Source: Bacteroidetes bacterium UBA1952 (lineage in GTDB: Bacteria; Bacteroidota; Bacteroidia; Chitinophagales; Chitinophagaceae). Taken from it: a DNA stretch of 15,189 bases. The notes under the pieces are model-generated. The model ran no database searches and was not told the origin of the DNA. It saw nothing but the letters and a program-made list of their open reading frames with translations. Location of the stretch: assembly GCA_002336725.1 (NCBI GenBank), contig DDEO01000206.1:1-15189 (forward strand), given 5' to 3'. Each line of letters begins with the position of its first letter. The stretch's first letter is position 1. Made by a program: the position numbers and the translations under genes. This document shows, one piece after another, positions 1-6,157 of this stretch.

Positions 1-60
1 AGTATCAAGACAAAAGACGAAAGTATCAAGACACAAGTATCAAGACGAAAGTAGAAAGAC
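1..60. repeat. AAGTATCAAGAC short repeats
   Basis: Copies of AAGTATCAAGAC lie at 21-32 and 35-46. A copy lacking the first base is at 1-11, and a variant (AAGTAGAAAGAC) is at 49-60. The spacing is irregular. The array may continue to the left of the window. Such simple purine-rich runs are a familiar kind of intergenic clutter in Bacteroidota. No function is evident. Confidence 0.7.
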
Positions 61-175
61 AAAAGGCAGGATTCCGGAATTGGTTGGGACGGAATTGCTT
101 TTGATAGAGCGGCTGCAAAGGTGGGTTTTTATCCGCCAAAATTAAAAAGGCTGGTTTTTGTCTCCCCTGCGTTTT

Positions 176-203
176 GTAGAGACAAGGCATGCCTTGTCTC
201 TAC
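176..203. repeat. 28-base perfect palindrome
   Basis: The 14 bases at 176-189 (GTAGAGACAAGGCA) are followed directly by their exact reverse complement at 190-203, with GCATGC at the centre. It can form a loop-less or small-loop cruciform or RNA hairpin. The second arm ends in GTCTCTAC, which is also the start of the 26-base tandem unit that follows, so the two repeats share sequence. There is no T-run, so it is not a standard terminator. It resembles the GTAGAGAC...GTCTCTAC palindromes dispersed between genes in several phyla (recalled, not searched). Confidence 0.8.
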
Positions 204-263
204 GGCACACCCTGCCGTGTGGTCTCTACGGCACACCCTGCCGTGTGGTATCTACGGCACACC
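196..263. repeat. 26-base tandem repeat, about 2.6 copies
   Basis: A 26-base unit starting GTCTCTACGGCACACC is repeated exactly at 196-221 and 222-247. A partial third copy with one change (GTATCTAC) covers 248-263. Each unit contains a small inverted repeat, ACGGCA/TGCCGT, so each copy could fold by itself. It overlaps the right arm of the palindrome at 176-203. Confidence 0.85.
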
Positions 264-304
264 ATCCGGCGCGCCATGCCGCGTGCAGGCCGTTTCTCCG
301 ACAC

Positions 305-346
305 AAAAATGTCGGTGTAGCTTTTCAAGGCCACACCGACATTTTT
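305..346. terminator. Hairpin terminator, probably bidirectional
   Basis: A 14-base stem, AAAAATGTCGGTGT (305-318), pairs perfectly with ACACCGACATTTTT (333-346) around a 14-base loop. Runs of A and T flank the GC-rich core, so it can end transcription in either direction. It lies just past the stop of the minus-strand gene 377-1393, so it most likely terminates that gene. Confidence 0.75.
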
Positions 347-376
347 TCGGAAAATTTCCGGAAATTTCAAGCACGA

Positions 377-1393
377 TTACTGCACTGAAAGCTTCTGGAA
401 GGAAGCCTGTCCGGCGGCATTTTGCACCCGCACCAAGTAAATGCCTTTCGCCCAGTCGGCGGTGTTGATGGTGAGGTCTGTCTGGCCCCGGAGTGCCTGC
501 TGGAAGATCATTTTTCCGGAAATATCGGTGATCAAAACCGTTGCTTCTGCGCCGGCGTTTTCCGGAATTTCCAGGCGGGTAGCGCCGGTAGCCGGGTTGG
601 GAACGAGGCGGAAACTGCCGGAAGCCGCTGCGTTCTGCACGCCTGCCGGTGCCGGGATGCGATAGGTTCCGGCAATTACCTGATCGATCTGGCCATTGAT
701 ATTGGTTGTTGTGTAGCTCAGCGTCAGGACCGGAAAGCGGCTGCCGGCCTCAAACCACTCGTAGTTTATGGTGTAAATTTCCGCTACCGTCTGAATAACA
801 GCTATTGCCTTAAAGCTGGTATTAGAACGTACCTGAAGCACATTCTGAAAAGTACCTGCCGGCGTGGTAATGGTTCCGTAGCCCACGCCTTTTACGGTGT
901 CTTTGGCGGATGCCGTAAGCGGAATCGGGGCCATAGAACTGGTGGCGGTGCCGCTGGCAGCATCCGTAAATTGGGTGTTATAGGTCAGCGGATAGCGGTA
1001 TAAATCCAAAGGATCGGTGAGCTTTGCCGTAAGCTGCGGGGTGCTTGTGCCGGTTGTCTGGAAAACGCTGCCAGACGCTTTGAAGTACTGATAGCTTGAG
1101 TCGGCTGCGGAGCCGGAAAGCAGGTTGGCATTGCCAAAAGAAGCACAGTTGGCCTGCGGCGTGCAGTTAAAATACGTTACGGTATCAAAACCTGCCTGAA
1201 TGACATTGCTAAAATCCCAGTTTTGGTTGGCACCCACAGTTGGCATCGCCGGATTGGCGCTGGTGTCGCTGAAAGCCATATAATAGGCGTGGCCCGCCTG
1301 GGGCATATGCGTAGCCGCCGTAAGCGTAATCTGCGCCTGAGAAGCGCCAAATGTGCCGGTCAAAAGTGCGGCGAGGAGTAGGGATTTTTTCAT
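377..1393 (-). CDS. Secreted protein with T9SS type A sorting domain
   Basis: This 338-residue protein is probably exported and then secreted or surface-attached by the type IX secretion system. Residues 1-20 form a signal peptide (MKKSLLLAALLTGTFGASQA, then QIT). The start at 1393 was chosen because this peptide begins there; the open frame extends 50 codons upstream through a terminator hairpin and is not believable. The middle (about 21-255) is a beta-rich module of unknown role with a Cys pair in YFNCTPQANCASF and the motif GTITTPAGTFQNVLQVRS. Residues 261-338 are a Por secretion C-terminal domain, with VPNPATG, then ITDISGKMI, WAKGIYLVRV and the end KLSVQ. It is a clear paralogue of the next gene upstream, 1485-2510. 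A terminator lies between them, so each is probably transcribed alone. The substrate or ligand is unknown. Confidence 0.9.
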   Translation of the reverse strand: MKKSLLLAALLTGTFGASQAQITLTAATHMPQAGHAYYMAFSDTSANPAMPTVGANQNWDFSNVIQAGFDTVTYFNCTPQANCASFGNANLLSGSAADSSYQYFKASGSVFQTTGTSTPQLTAKLTDPLDLYRYPLTYNTQFTDAASGTATSSMAPIPLTASAKDTVKGVGYGTITTPAGTFQNVLQVRSNTSFKAIAVIQTVAEIYTINYEWFEAGSRFPVLTLSYTTTNINGQIDQVIAGTYRIPAPAGVQNAAASGSFRLVPNPATGATRLEIPENAGAEATVLITDISGKMIFQQALRGQTDLTINTADWAKGIYLVRVQNAAGQASFQKLSVQ

Positions 1394-1428
1394 AAGAAAG
1401 AATAATTGCAGGCAAGATAGGTTACAAC

Positions 1429-1465
1429 ATAGAAAAAGCTGCTCTTGAGAAGCAGCTTTTTCTAT
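1429..1465. terminator. Rho-independent terminator between the paralogues
   Basis: A 15-bp perfect stem (1429-1443 with 1451-1465) has core AGAAAAAGCTGCT, a 7-base loop (CTTGAGA) and A/T runs on both sides. It follows the minus-strand gene ending at 1485 and precedes the start of the minus-strand gene at 1393, so it should end transcription of the first paralogue. Confidence 0.85.
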
Positions 1466-1484
1466 AAAAAAGAGAATCTTATTG

Positions 1485-2510
1485 CTATAAAACCGACAGC
1501 CGACTTTGCAGGCGTGTGCCGTTGGTGTGTTGAAGCTGAACAAAATACAGCCCTTTCACCCAATTGGCGGTGTTAATCGAAACCGATTCCTGTCCGTTGA
1601 GGGCTTGCTGATAAACAACCTTTCCCGCCAGATCGGTGATGATGGCCGTGGCCTGCGCGGTGCGGAAGGAGGTCGGTACGTCTATGCGAACCATGCCCGT
1701 GGTTGGGTTGGGCGAAAGCAGCAGCGCGGGGGCCGGGCCGGTGGCGGTGGTTACAGACTGCGGAACGAGAACGCGGTAGCTACCCGATGAGCCTGTTAGT
1801 TGTAGCTGGCCGTTGGCATCTTGCTGAACATCGAAATCAAGCTGCATAACCGGGTATCGATTGTTGGCCACAAACCACTCGAAGTGGTAGCTATAGCCCG
1901 TATCGGAGCCTTGGCCGGGCAAATCGATAATGGCGGTTTTGGCATATCGCAGCATCAGGGCGTTCTGAAAGGTTCCGGCAGGCGTGAGGAGCGTGCCGTA
2001 TCCGGCGCCGCTCACCGAGTCTTTTCCGGAAAAAGTAAGGGGAATGCCCTGAAAGCTGAGCGTGCCGCTATAGGTCTCCTGATACGAGGAGTTATAGGTG
2101 AACCGAAAACGATAAATATCGACGGGATCCGTCAGGTGGAGCTGCGAATTGGCATCGCCCGAGCCGGTGGACTGGAAGACATTGTTGCCGGCCTTAAAGT
2201 AATCGAAATAGCCGTCGGCAGGGGAGCCGGAGAGCAGATTGGCGTTGTCAAAGGAAGCACAATCGGCCTGCGGAAGGCAGTTGAAATAAGACAGGGTATC
2301 CTGCCCGTTCACGATCACGTTGCTGTAATCCCAGGTCATGTTGGCACCGCCCGCCGGCAACTGAAAACTTGTCGCCGTGTCGCCAAAGGCCATGGAGTAA
2401 ACGGTGTCGGCCTGGGGCATATGCGTGGCCGCCGTCAGGGTGATTTGTGCCTGGGCGGTGCCGGCAGCGGCTGCCAGCAGAAGCGCAGCAAAGAGGAAGG
2501 TTTTTTTCAT
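1485..2510 (-). CDS. Secreted protein with T9SS type A sorting domain (paralogue)
   Basis: This 341-residue protein begins with a signal peptide (MKKTFLFAALLLAAAAGTAQA, then QITLT). Directly after the cleavage site it shares ITLTAATHMPQA with the gene at 377-1393, and the similarity continues along the whole length: YFNCLPQADCASF (Cys pair conserved), NANLLSGSPADG, LTDPVDIYRF, GYGTLLTPAGTFQNAL and FEWFVANNRYPV. Residues 263-341 are the Por-type C-terminal sorting domain, with SPNPTTG, ITDLAGKVVYQQAL, NWVKGLYFVQL and the end RLSVL. The role is unknown. The two genes are probably an old tandem duplication, since the middle regions have diverged considerably. A terminator at 1429-1465 follows it. 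No confident promoter was found in the 64 bases upstream. Confidence 0.9.
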   Translation of the reverse strand: MKKTFLFAALLLAAAAGTAQAQITLTAATHMPQADTVYSMAFGDTATSFQLPAGGANMTWDYSNVIVNGQDTLSYFNCLPQADCASFDNANLLSGSPADGYFDYFKAGNNVFQSTGSGDANSQLHLTDPVDIYRFRFTYNSSYQETYSGTLSFQGIPLTFSGKDSVSGAGYGTLLTPAGTFQNALMLRYAKTAIIDLPGQGSDTGYSYHFEWFVANNRYPVMQLDFDVQQDANGQLQLTGSSGSYRVLVPQSVTTATGPAPALLLSPNPTTGMVRIDVPTSFRTAQATAIITDLAGKVVYQQALNGQESVSINTANWVKGLYFVQLQHTNGTRLQSRLSVL

Positions 2511-2574
2511 AAAAAACAGAGATGAAAAGGAAGTTTAAAAAAGAGGTTCAAAACCACACGCAAACTGGAAGTTT

Positions 2575-3129
2575 TTATCCAACAGCCCCCAGCGAAAGCA
2601 CTTTCCGGGCTTCTTCATGAACAATCTGAAGCGCGACCTCGGTCGGCAGTTCGCCCGGCTCGCTCAGCACGGCTTCCACGAGGCGGCGATTGAGGTCGGC
2701 GGCGGTGGCTTCGGGCTTCAGGGTTCCGGCCAGTTGGTTGATCATGTTGAGTTCCTGCTCCTTCACACCCCGAACGGTTTCCCAAACCTGGCGGCTCACG
2801 TATATCTGCTGGCTGATATTGTGTTCCCATTCCGTTTGAATGGTCAGGTTCATGGCGGCGGCAAACTCGGCAGCGTTCATGCCGGTTGCGTAGGTGCGGG
2901 CCGTCAGGTTGCGCGGATGGATGCGCTCCAGGTAGAGCGTGAGGCGCTCGTAGGCTTGCAGGCGCAGCCGGTGGCTTACGTCCTGTGTCTCGCGCAGCAG
3001 GGCAATTTGCTTGCGCTGGGTGTCGGAAATCAGAAATTTATTGACTACCAGATAGCTCGTCAATAGCACCACAATTGCCGGCAGGGTGTATTTGAGGATT
3101 TCTAAAAGCGTCGCGATAACAGGATTCAT
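2575..3129 (-). CDS. Single-pass membrane protein, conserved hypothetical
   Basis: This 184-residue protein starts MNPVIATLLEILKYTLP. Residues about 9-28 (LEILKYTLPAIVVLLTSYLV) form one N-terminal membrane helix. The rest is a hydrophilic, mostly helical domain that probably faces the cytoplasm. Notable stretches are LRLQAYERLTLYLERIHPRN, EFAAAMNLTIQTEWEHNISQ and QQIYVSRQVWETV. From memory, the same pattern (membrane helix, QAYERL...LERI, EHNLSQQIYVS) recurs as an uncharacterised protein across Bacteroidota. The longer open frame to 3534 was rejected because its first 135 codons lie antisense to the gene at 3257 and read as Ser/Arg-rich shadow sequence. It is divergent from 3257-3721 and shares a 127-base promoter region. 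The function is not known. Confidence 0.85.
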   Translation of the reverse strand: MNPVIATLLEILKYTLPAIVVLLTSYLVVNKFLISDTQRKQIALLRETQDVSHRLRLQAYERLTLYLERIHPRNLTARTYATGMNAAEFAAAMNLTIQTEWEHNISQQIYVSRQVWETVRGVKEQELNMINQLAGTLKPEATAADLNRRLVEAVLSEPGELPTEVALQIVHEEARKVLSLGAVG

Positions 3130-3256
3130 ACGGAGCGCGAAAATAGGTCGTCTGCGTCTATTGAAAGTCCGCTTTCTGAGGCGCGAAAGGCTGGCTCGTC
3201 GGGGGGGTGGTATCGTTTTTTTAAATCCTGATTCGTCTGCTTCCAATTCCCCGTTT

Positions 3257-3721
3257 ATGCTTGCCACCGACCAACACGCCGCGATTCTCAACGACCTTAT
3301 CCGGATCAACAACGACCGTATTGCCGGATATGAAACGGCCCTTGCCAGCTTGTCGGCAGGCGAGAAGGTGATTGCCGAATTGTTTGAAAAGCTGCGCACC
3401 CAGTCGGTGAAATTCCGCGAAGAACTCATCTTCCGGGTCGCGGGGCTGGGTGGGGAAGTGGCCGGCGACAGCACTTTTTCCGGAAAAATATTTCGCTCCT
3501 GGATGGAACTGAAAACATCTGTGCTCGGAACCAATCAGAAGACGATTGTAGAAAGCTGCCTGTGGGGCGAAGATGCCTGGCAAAAAGCCTACGAAGCCGT
3601 GCTGCATACCGAAAGCCACCTCCCGGACGAAAGCCGACGACTCATCGATACCCAACTCAATGCCGGGCGCACTGCTGCGACGCTGTTGCTGCATTGCCAA
3701 AAAGTATTATCCCCCTCTTGA
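3257..3721 (+). CDS. PA2169/DUF2383-like four-helix-bundle protein
   Basis: This 154-residue, fully helical protein resembles the PA2169 family (DUF2383, ferritin-like four-helix bundle). Helix 1 is about residues 5-32 (AILNDLIRINNDRIAGYETA), helix 2 about 35-63, helix 3 about 79-116 and helix 4 about 122-150. The family signature region is IVESCLWGEDAWQKAYEAVL (97-116), where family members usually have a GED-type motif and a Lys-Ala-Tyr pattern. The biochemical role of the family is unsettled; it is often found among general stress genes. The start at 3257 (MLATDQHAA) matches the family N-terminus. The frame is open further upstream but runs antisense into the neighbouring gene. A G7 and a T7 tract sit just upstream. 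Confidence 0.85.
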   Translation: MLATDQHAAILNDLIRINNDRIAGYETALASLSAGEKVIAELFEKLRTQSVKFREELIFRVAGLGGEVAGDSTFSGKIFRSWMELKTSVLGTNQKTIVESCLWGEDAWQKAYEAVLHTESHLPDESRRLIDTQLNAGRTAATLLLHCQKVLSPS

Positions 3722-3738
3722 GACCTTCGCCAACTGCC

Positions 3739-3776
3739 CGCCGGTTTCCGGAAATTAAGCGCCGGTTTCCGGAAAT
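3739..3776. repeat. 17-base direct repeat containing TTTCCGGAAA
   Basis: CGCCGGTTTCCGGAAAT occurs at 3739-3755 and again at 3760-3776, separated by TAAG. Because the core TTTCCGGAAA is palindromic, the two copies can also pair with each other (3745-3754 with 3766-3775) around an 11-base loop, forming a hairpin just after the stop of the gene ending at 3721. No clear T-run follows, so terminator function is uncertain. Confidence 0.85.
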
Positions 3777-3848
3777 CCCAGGCATTCTACTGACCTCATC
3801 CGCGCTCCTTTTCTCTCTCCTTTTTGTCGATTTTTAAAAAACGCTTCC

Positions 3849-4235
3849 ATGAACCAGCCAACCAACCCATCAGCCCCAAACGAAAAAAACACCGGAAACA
3901 CCGATCCGGTTCCCTACATGACTTCTATGGCTACCTGCCTGAACAAAATTGTGCTTGACGGCTATGTGGACACTTTTACGGTCGTGGATAAGGCGCTGCA
4001 CTCCTTGAAGGAAGACCGCAGCTATGCCCCGGAAGACATTTGTGTTGTAAATTATTTCCGGTTTGAAGGCGTTTCCGACCCGGCAGATAATACAATTCTG
4101 TATCAGATTGAAACCGCCGACGGCCTGAAAGGCTCGCTCGTAGATGCCTATGGCGCTTATTCCGATGTAGGTGTCAGTGAATTCATGAAGCAGGTGGAAG
4201 AACTGCAAAAGCAAAAGCCAAAGAAAGCCTGCTAA
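3849..4235 (+). CDS. Small conserved hypothetical protein
   Basis: This is a 128-residue soluble protein without signal peptide or membrane helix. Residues 1-23 are a Pro/Asn/Thr-rich tail that looks disordered, and Met24 (position 3918) is an alternative start. The folded part (about 30-115) contains LDGYVDTFTVVDKALHSL, DICVVNYFRFEGVSDPADNT and LYQIETADGLKGSLVDAYGA. This matches, from memory, a small Bacteroidota family that databases often label 'phosphoribosylpyrophosphate synthetase' on weak grounds. It has no visible PRPP-binding loop and is far too short for that enzyme, so the label should not be trusted. The role is unknown. It sits between the four-helix-bundle protein and rpoN, and is followed by a hairpin at 4267-4302. 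Confidence 0.8.
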   Translation: MNQPTNPSAPNEKNTGNTDPVPYMTSMATCLNKIVLDGYVDTFTVVDKALHSLKEDRSYAPEDICVVNYFRFEGVSDPADNTILYQIETADGLKGSLVDAYGAYSDVGVSEFMKQVEELQKQKPKKAC

Positions 4236-4266
4236 AAGACTCTTCTATCCCCTGAAAAATTCCGGA

Positions 4267-4302
4267 AAAGGAGCGGCGGCCTGCCTGGCTGTACGCTCCT
4301 TT
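4267..4302 (+). terminator. Possible terminator hairpin
   Basis: AAAGGAGCG (4267-4275) pairs perfectly with CGCTCCTTT (4294-4302) around an 18-base loop, 31 bases after the stop of the gene ending at 4235. The T-run is short and partly inside the stem, so this is a moderate candidate. Confidence 0.5.
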
Positions 4303-4448
4303 CTGATGTTCGCAACCGGCAGGACGACCCTGCGGATAGGGTACGGATGATTTTTTGCATAATCTACATTTTGGGCAAAAGTTTCCCCATACTGGCACGT
4401 TTTTAGTGTAAGGCAAATTCTGCGAGATTAATCATGGATGTTTATTGG

Positions 4449-4461
4449 ATTGATAATCAAT
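4449..4461. promoter_or_regulatory. 13-base inverted repeat upstream of rpoN
   Basis: ATTGAT-A-ATCAAT is a perfect palindrome around a central A, 110 bases upstream of the rpoN start in an AT-rich promoter-like region. It could be a repressor or activator operator, but inverted repeats of this size also arise by chance in AT-rich DNA. No regulator is implied by the sequence. Confidence 0.3.
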
Positions 4462-4571
4462 GTTTTTTGTTTGTCAATCTTTTTGTTGTGTTTGCTGTTT
4501 TTTTGGAAACAGGTTTGCACAGCAGGGATATCCCTTTCATCCGGAAATAAACCGCTGCGCTCCCCTACGAT

Positions 4572-5993
4572 ATGCTCACACAAACTCAAACGCAACGTCA
4601 AACCCTAAAAATCCTGCCCCAGCAAATACAGCTTCTTAATCTGTATTTTCTTAATAATCTGGAACTCGAACAACGCATCCGCACCGAACTGGAAGAAAAT
4701 CCATTTCTGGATGCCAACGAAGAGGAGACTTACGACGAGGCGGATGCCAAACCCACGAAAGACGATGTACAGGATTATCAGGACTGGGAAGAACGCGGAT
4801 ATGACGACGTGCCGGATTACCGCGAAGAATACCAGAACTATTTTACCAGCGAAGTGGCCCCCAACGTCGCAATGGCGGGGGCCATTCACTTCAAAGACGA
4901 TGCCCGGCAGCAACTGCGGATGCTCACACTGGAGGAACGCCAATTTGATATTGCAGATTATCTTATCAACGCGCTCAATCATCAGGGATTGATGGACAAG
5001 CCGCTTGCCGAAATGGCGGATGAAATTTCCTTCTCACAGGGCATTCTCGTGGACGAAGAAGAAGTCTTACAGGTGCTCCGATTTATCCAGACGCTTGACC
5101 CCATTGGCCTCGGCTCCCGGAGTGTGCAGGAATGCCTGGAAATTCAATTGATGCAGATGGACAGCCGCCGTCCGGAAATTGCGATGGCGCAGAAGCTCGT
5201 GCAGCATCATTTTAACGACCTGATGCACCGGCAATTTGAGAAGATTTACCATCAACTCAGCATCAACGATGAAGAACTGCGCACGGTTCTGGGCCTGATT
5301 GGCGGACTGAAATTTCACCCGGTCATTGAGGAGGTTTCTCACTATGAACCCAAAACGACCATCATCCCCGATTATATCATCAGCCGTTTTGGCGACACGA
5401 TTCAGGTAAATCTTTACAGTTCGCGCTCGGCAGCCGTTTTTGTGAATCAGGGCCTCTATGAACAACTGGCCGGGCAAATTACCAACCGCGACCGGGGTGC
5501 CAATCAATACATCAAAAGCAAGCTGGCCTCGGCGCAGTGGTTTGTGAACGCCGTCAAACAGCGCGAAGACACCATGATGCGCATCATGACCACGATTGTG
5601 GAGATGCAACACGAATATTTTCTGGAAGGCGACATCCGGATGCTGAAGCCGATGGTGCTGCGCATGGTGGCGGAGAAGGCGGGGCTGGATATTTCTACCG
5701 TTTCGCGCATCACATCCAACAAATACGCCGAGACACATTTTGGCCTCGTTTACCTCAAAGATCTCTTCTCGGAAGGCATCGCCGACAAAAAAGGCGAGGT
5801 GATTTCCAATAAAGTCATTCAGTCGGTGATAGAAGAAGCGATTGCTGGCGAAGACAAGCGTAAACCCTATACGGATCAGCAGCTTGTAAATATTCTTTCC
5901 GCCAAAGGTTATAATATTGCCCGCCGGACGGTTGCCAAATACCGGGAACAAATGCGCATTCCGATTGCACAAATCCGGGCAGTGTGGGCGTGA
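4572..5993 (+). CDS. rpoN: RNA polymerase sigma-54 factor
   Basis: This 473-residue sigma-54 directs core RNA polymerase to -24/-12 promoters and needs an AAA+ activator to melt DNA. Residues 1-46 are the Gln/Leu-rich Region I that contacts the activator (LPQQIQLLNLYFLNN, ELEENPFLD). About 47-95 is the acidic Region II. About 100-290 is the core-binding domain, with the conserved LDPIGLGSRSVQECL near 171-185. About 330-400 includes the helix-turn-helix region (DISTVSRITSNKY). The RpoN box, ARRTVAKYRE, is at 450-459 and reads the -24 element. The length is normal and nothing is missing. It is followed 164 bases later by an NtrC-type activator, so the sigma factor and an activator may be expressed together. 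It contains no TTCCGGAA site although its neighbours do. Confidence 0.97.
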   Translation: MLTQTQTQRQTLKILPQQIQLLNLYFLNNLELEQRIRTELEENPFLDANEEETYDEADAKPTKDDVQDYQDWEERGYDDVPDYREEYQNYFTSEVAPNVAMAGAIHFKDDARQQLRMLTLEERQFDIADYLINALNHQGLMDKPLAEMADEISFSQGILVDEEEVLQVLRFIQTLDPIGLGSRSVQECLEIQLMQMDSRRPEIAMAQKLVQHHFNDLMHRQFEKIYHQLSINDEELRTVLGLIGGLKFHPVIEEVSHYEPKTTIIPDYIISRFGDTIQVNLYSSRSAAVFVNQGLYEQLAGQITNRDRGANQYIKSKLASAQWFVNAVKQREDTMMRIMTTIVEMQHEYFLEGDIRMLKPMVLRMVAEKAGLDISTVSRITSNKYAETHFGLVYLKDLFSEGIADKKGEVISNKVIQSVIEEAIAGEDKRKPYTDQQLVNILSAKGYNIARRTVAKYREQMRIPIAQIRAVWA

Positions 5994-5999
5994 GGATAT

Positions 6000-6041
6000 G
6001 TTTCATGTTTCATGTTTCATGTTTCATGTTTCATGTTTCAT
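6000..6041. repeat. GTTTCAT tandem repeat, six copies
   Basis: Six perfect head-to-tail copies of the 7-mer GTTTCAT begin 7 bases after the rpoN stop. An inverted copy, ATGAAAC, follows at 6047-6053 and can form a 7-bp hairpin with the last copy. Heptamer arrays of this kind are common between Bacteroidota genes. Copy number could change by slippage and alter the rpoN transcript end or the leader of the next gene. Confidence 0.9.
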
Positions 6042-6157
6042 GGGATATGAAACAAACACGTGGGAAGGACTTCACGAAGGAATTTCCGGTATTATCCAAC
6101 GGCGCGAAGGAATTTTAACCTCCTCCAACGCTTAAATCTTTTTCAAATAATAGTCTG

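Larger units (their letters stand above)
1..376. other. Gene-free repeat-rich region
   Basis: No convincing gene is seen here. The open frames in it are short and translate repeats. The stretch holds AAGTATCAAGAC repeats (1-60), a 28-base perfect palindrome (176-203), a 26-base tandem repeat (196-263), a hairpin terminator (305-346) and two TTCCGGAA palindromes (72-79 and 356-363). It lies downstream of the minus-strand gene ending at 377. Confidence 0.7.
4236..4571. other. Long intergenic region upstream of rpoN
   Basis: No gene is seen in these 336 bases. The left part holds a hairpin (4267-4302) overlapping a TTCCGGAA site (4260-4267). The right part, from about 4400, is T-rich with many TTTG words, as expected for a Bacteroidota promoter region, but no full TTTG/TAnnTTTG pair is convincing. 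A TGGCACG word (4393-4399) resembles a sigma-54 -24 element but lacks a matching -12 element. A 13-base inverted repeat lies at 4449-4461. Confidence 0.6.

Noticed and set aside
1..60. Possible CRISPR array from the AAGTATCAAGAC repeats
   Set aside because: Repeats are only about 12 bases, spacing is irregular and short, and no cas genes are seen.
3130..3534. N-terminal extension of the minus-strand membrane-protein gene to 3534
   Set aside because: The extra 135 codons overlap the four-helix-bundle gene on the other strand. The natural start with membrane helix is at 3129.
5067..5972. Minus-strand open frame (301 codons) opposite rpoN
   Set aside because: It is antisense to the sigma-54 gene with no domain or start context.
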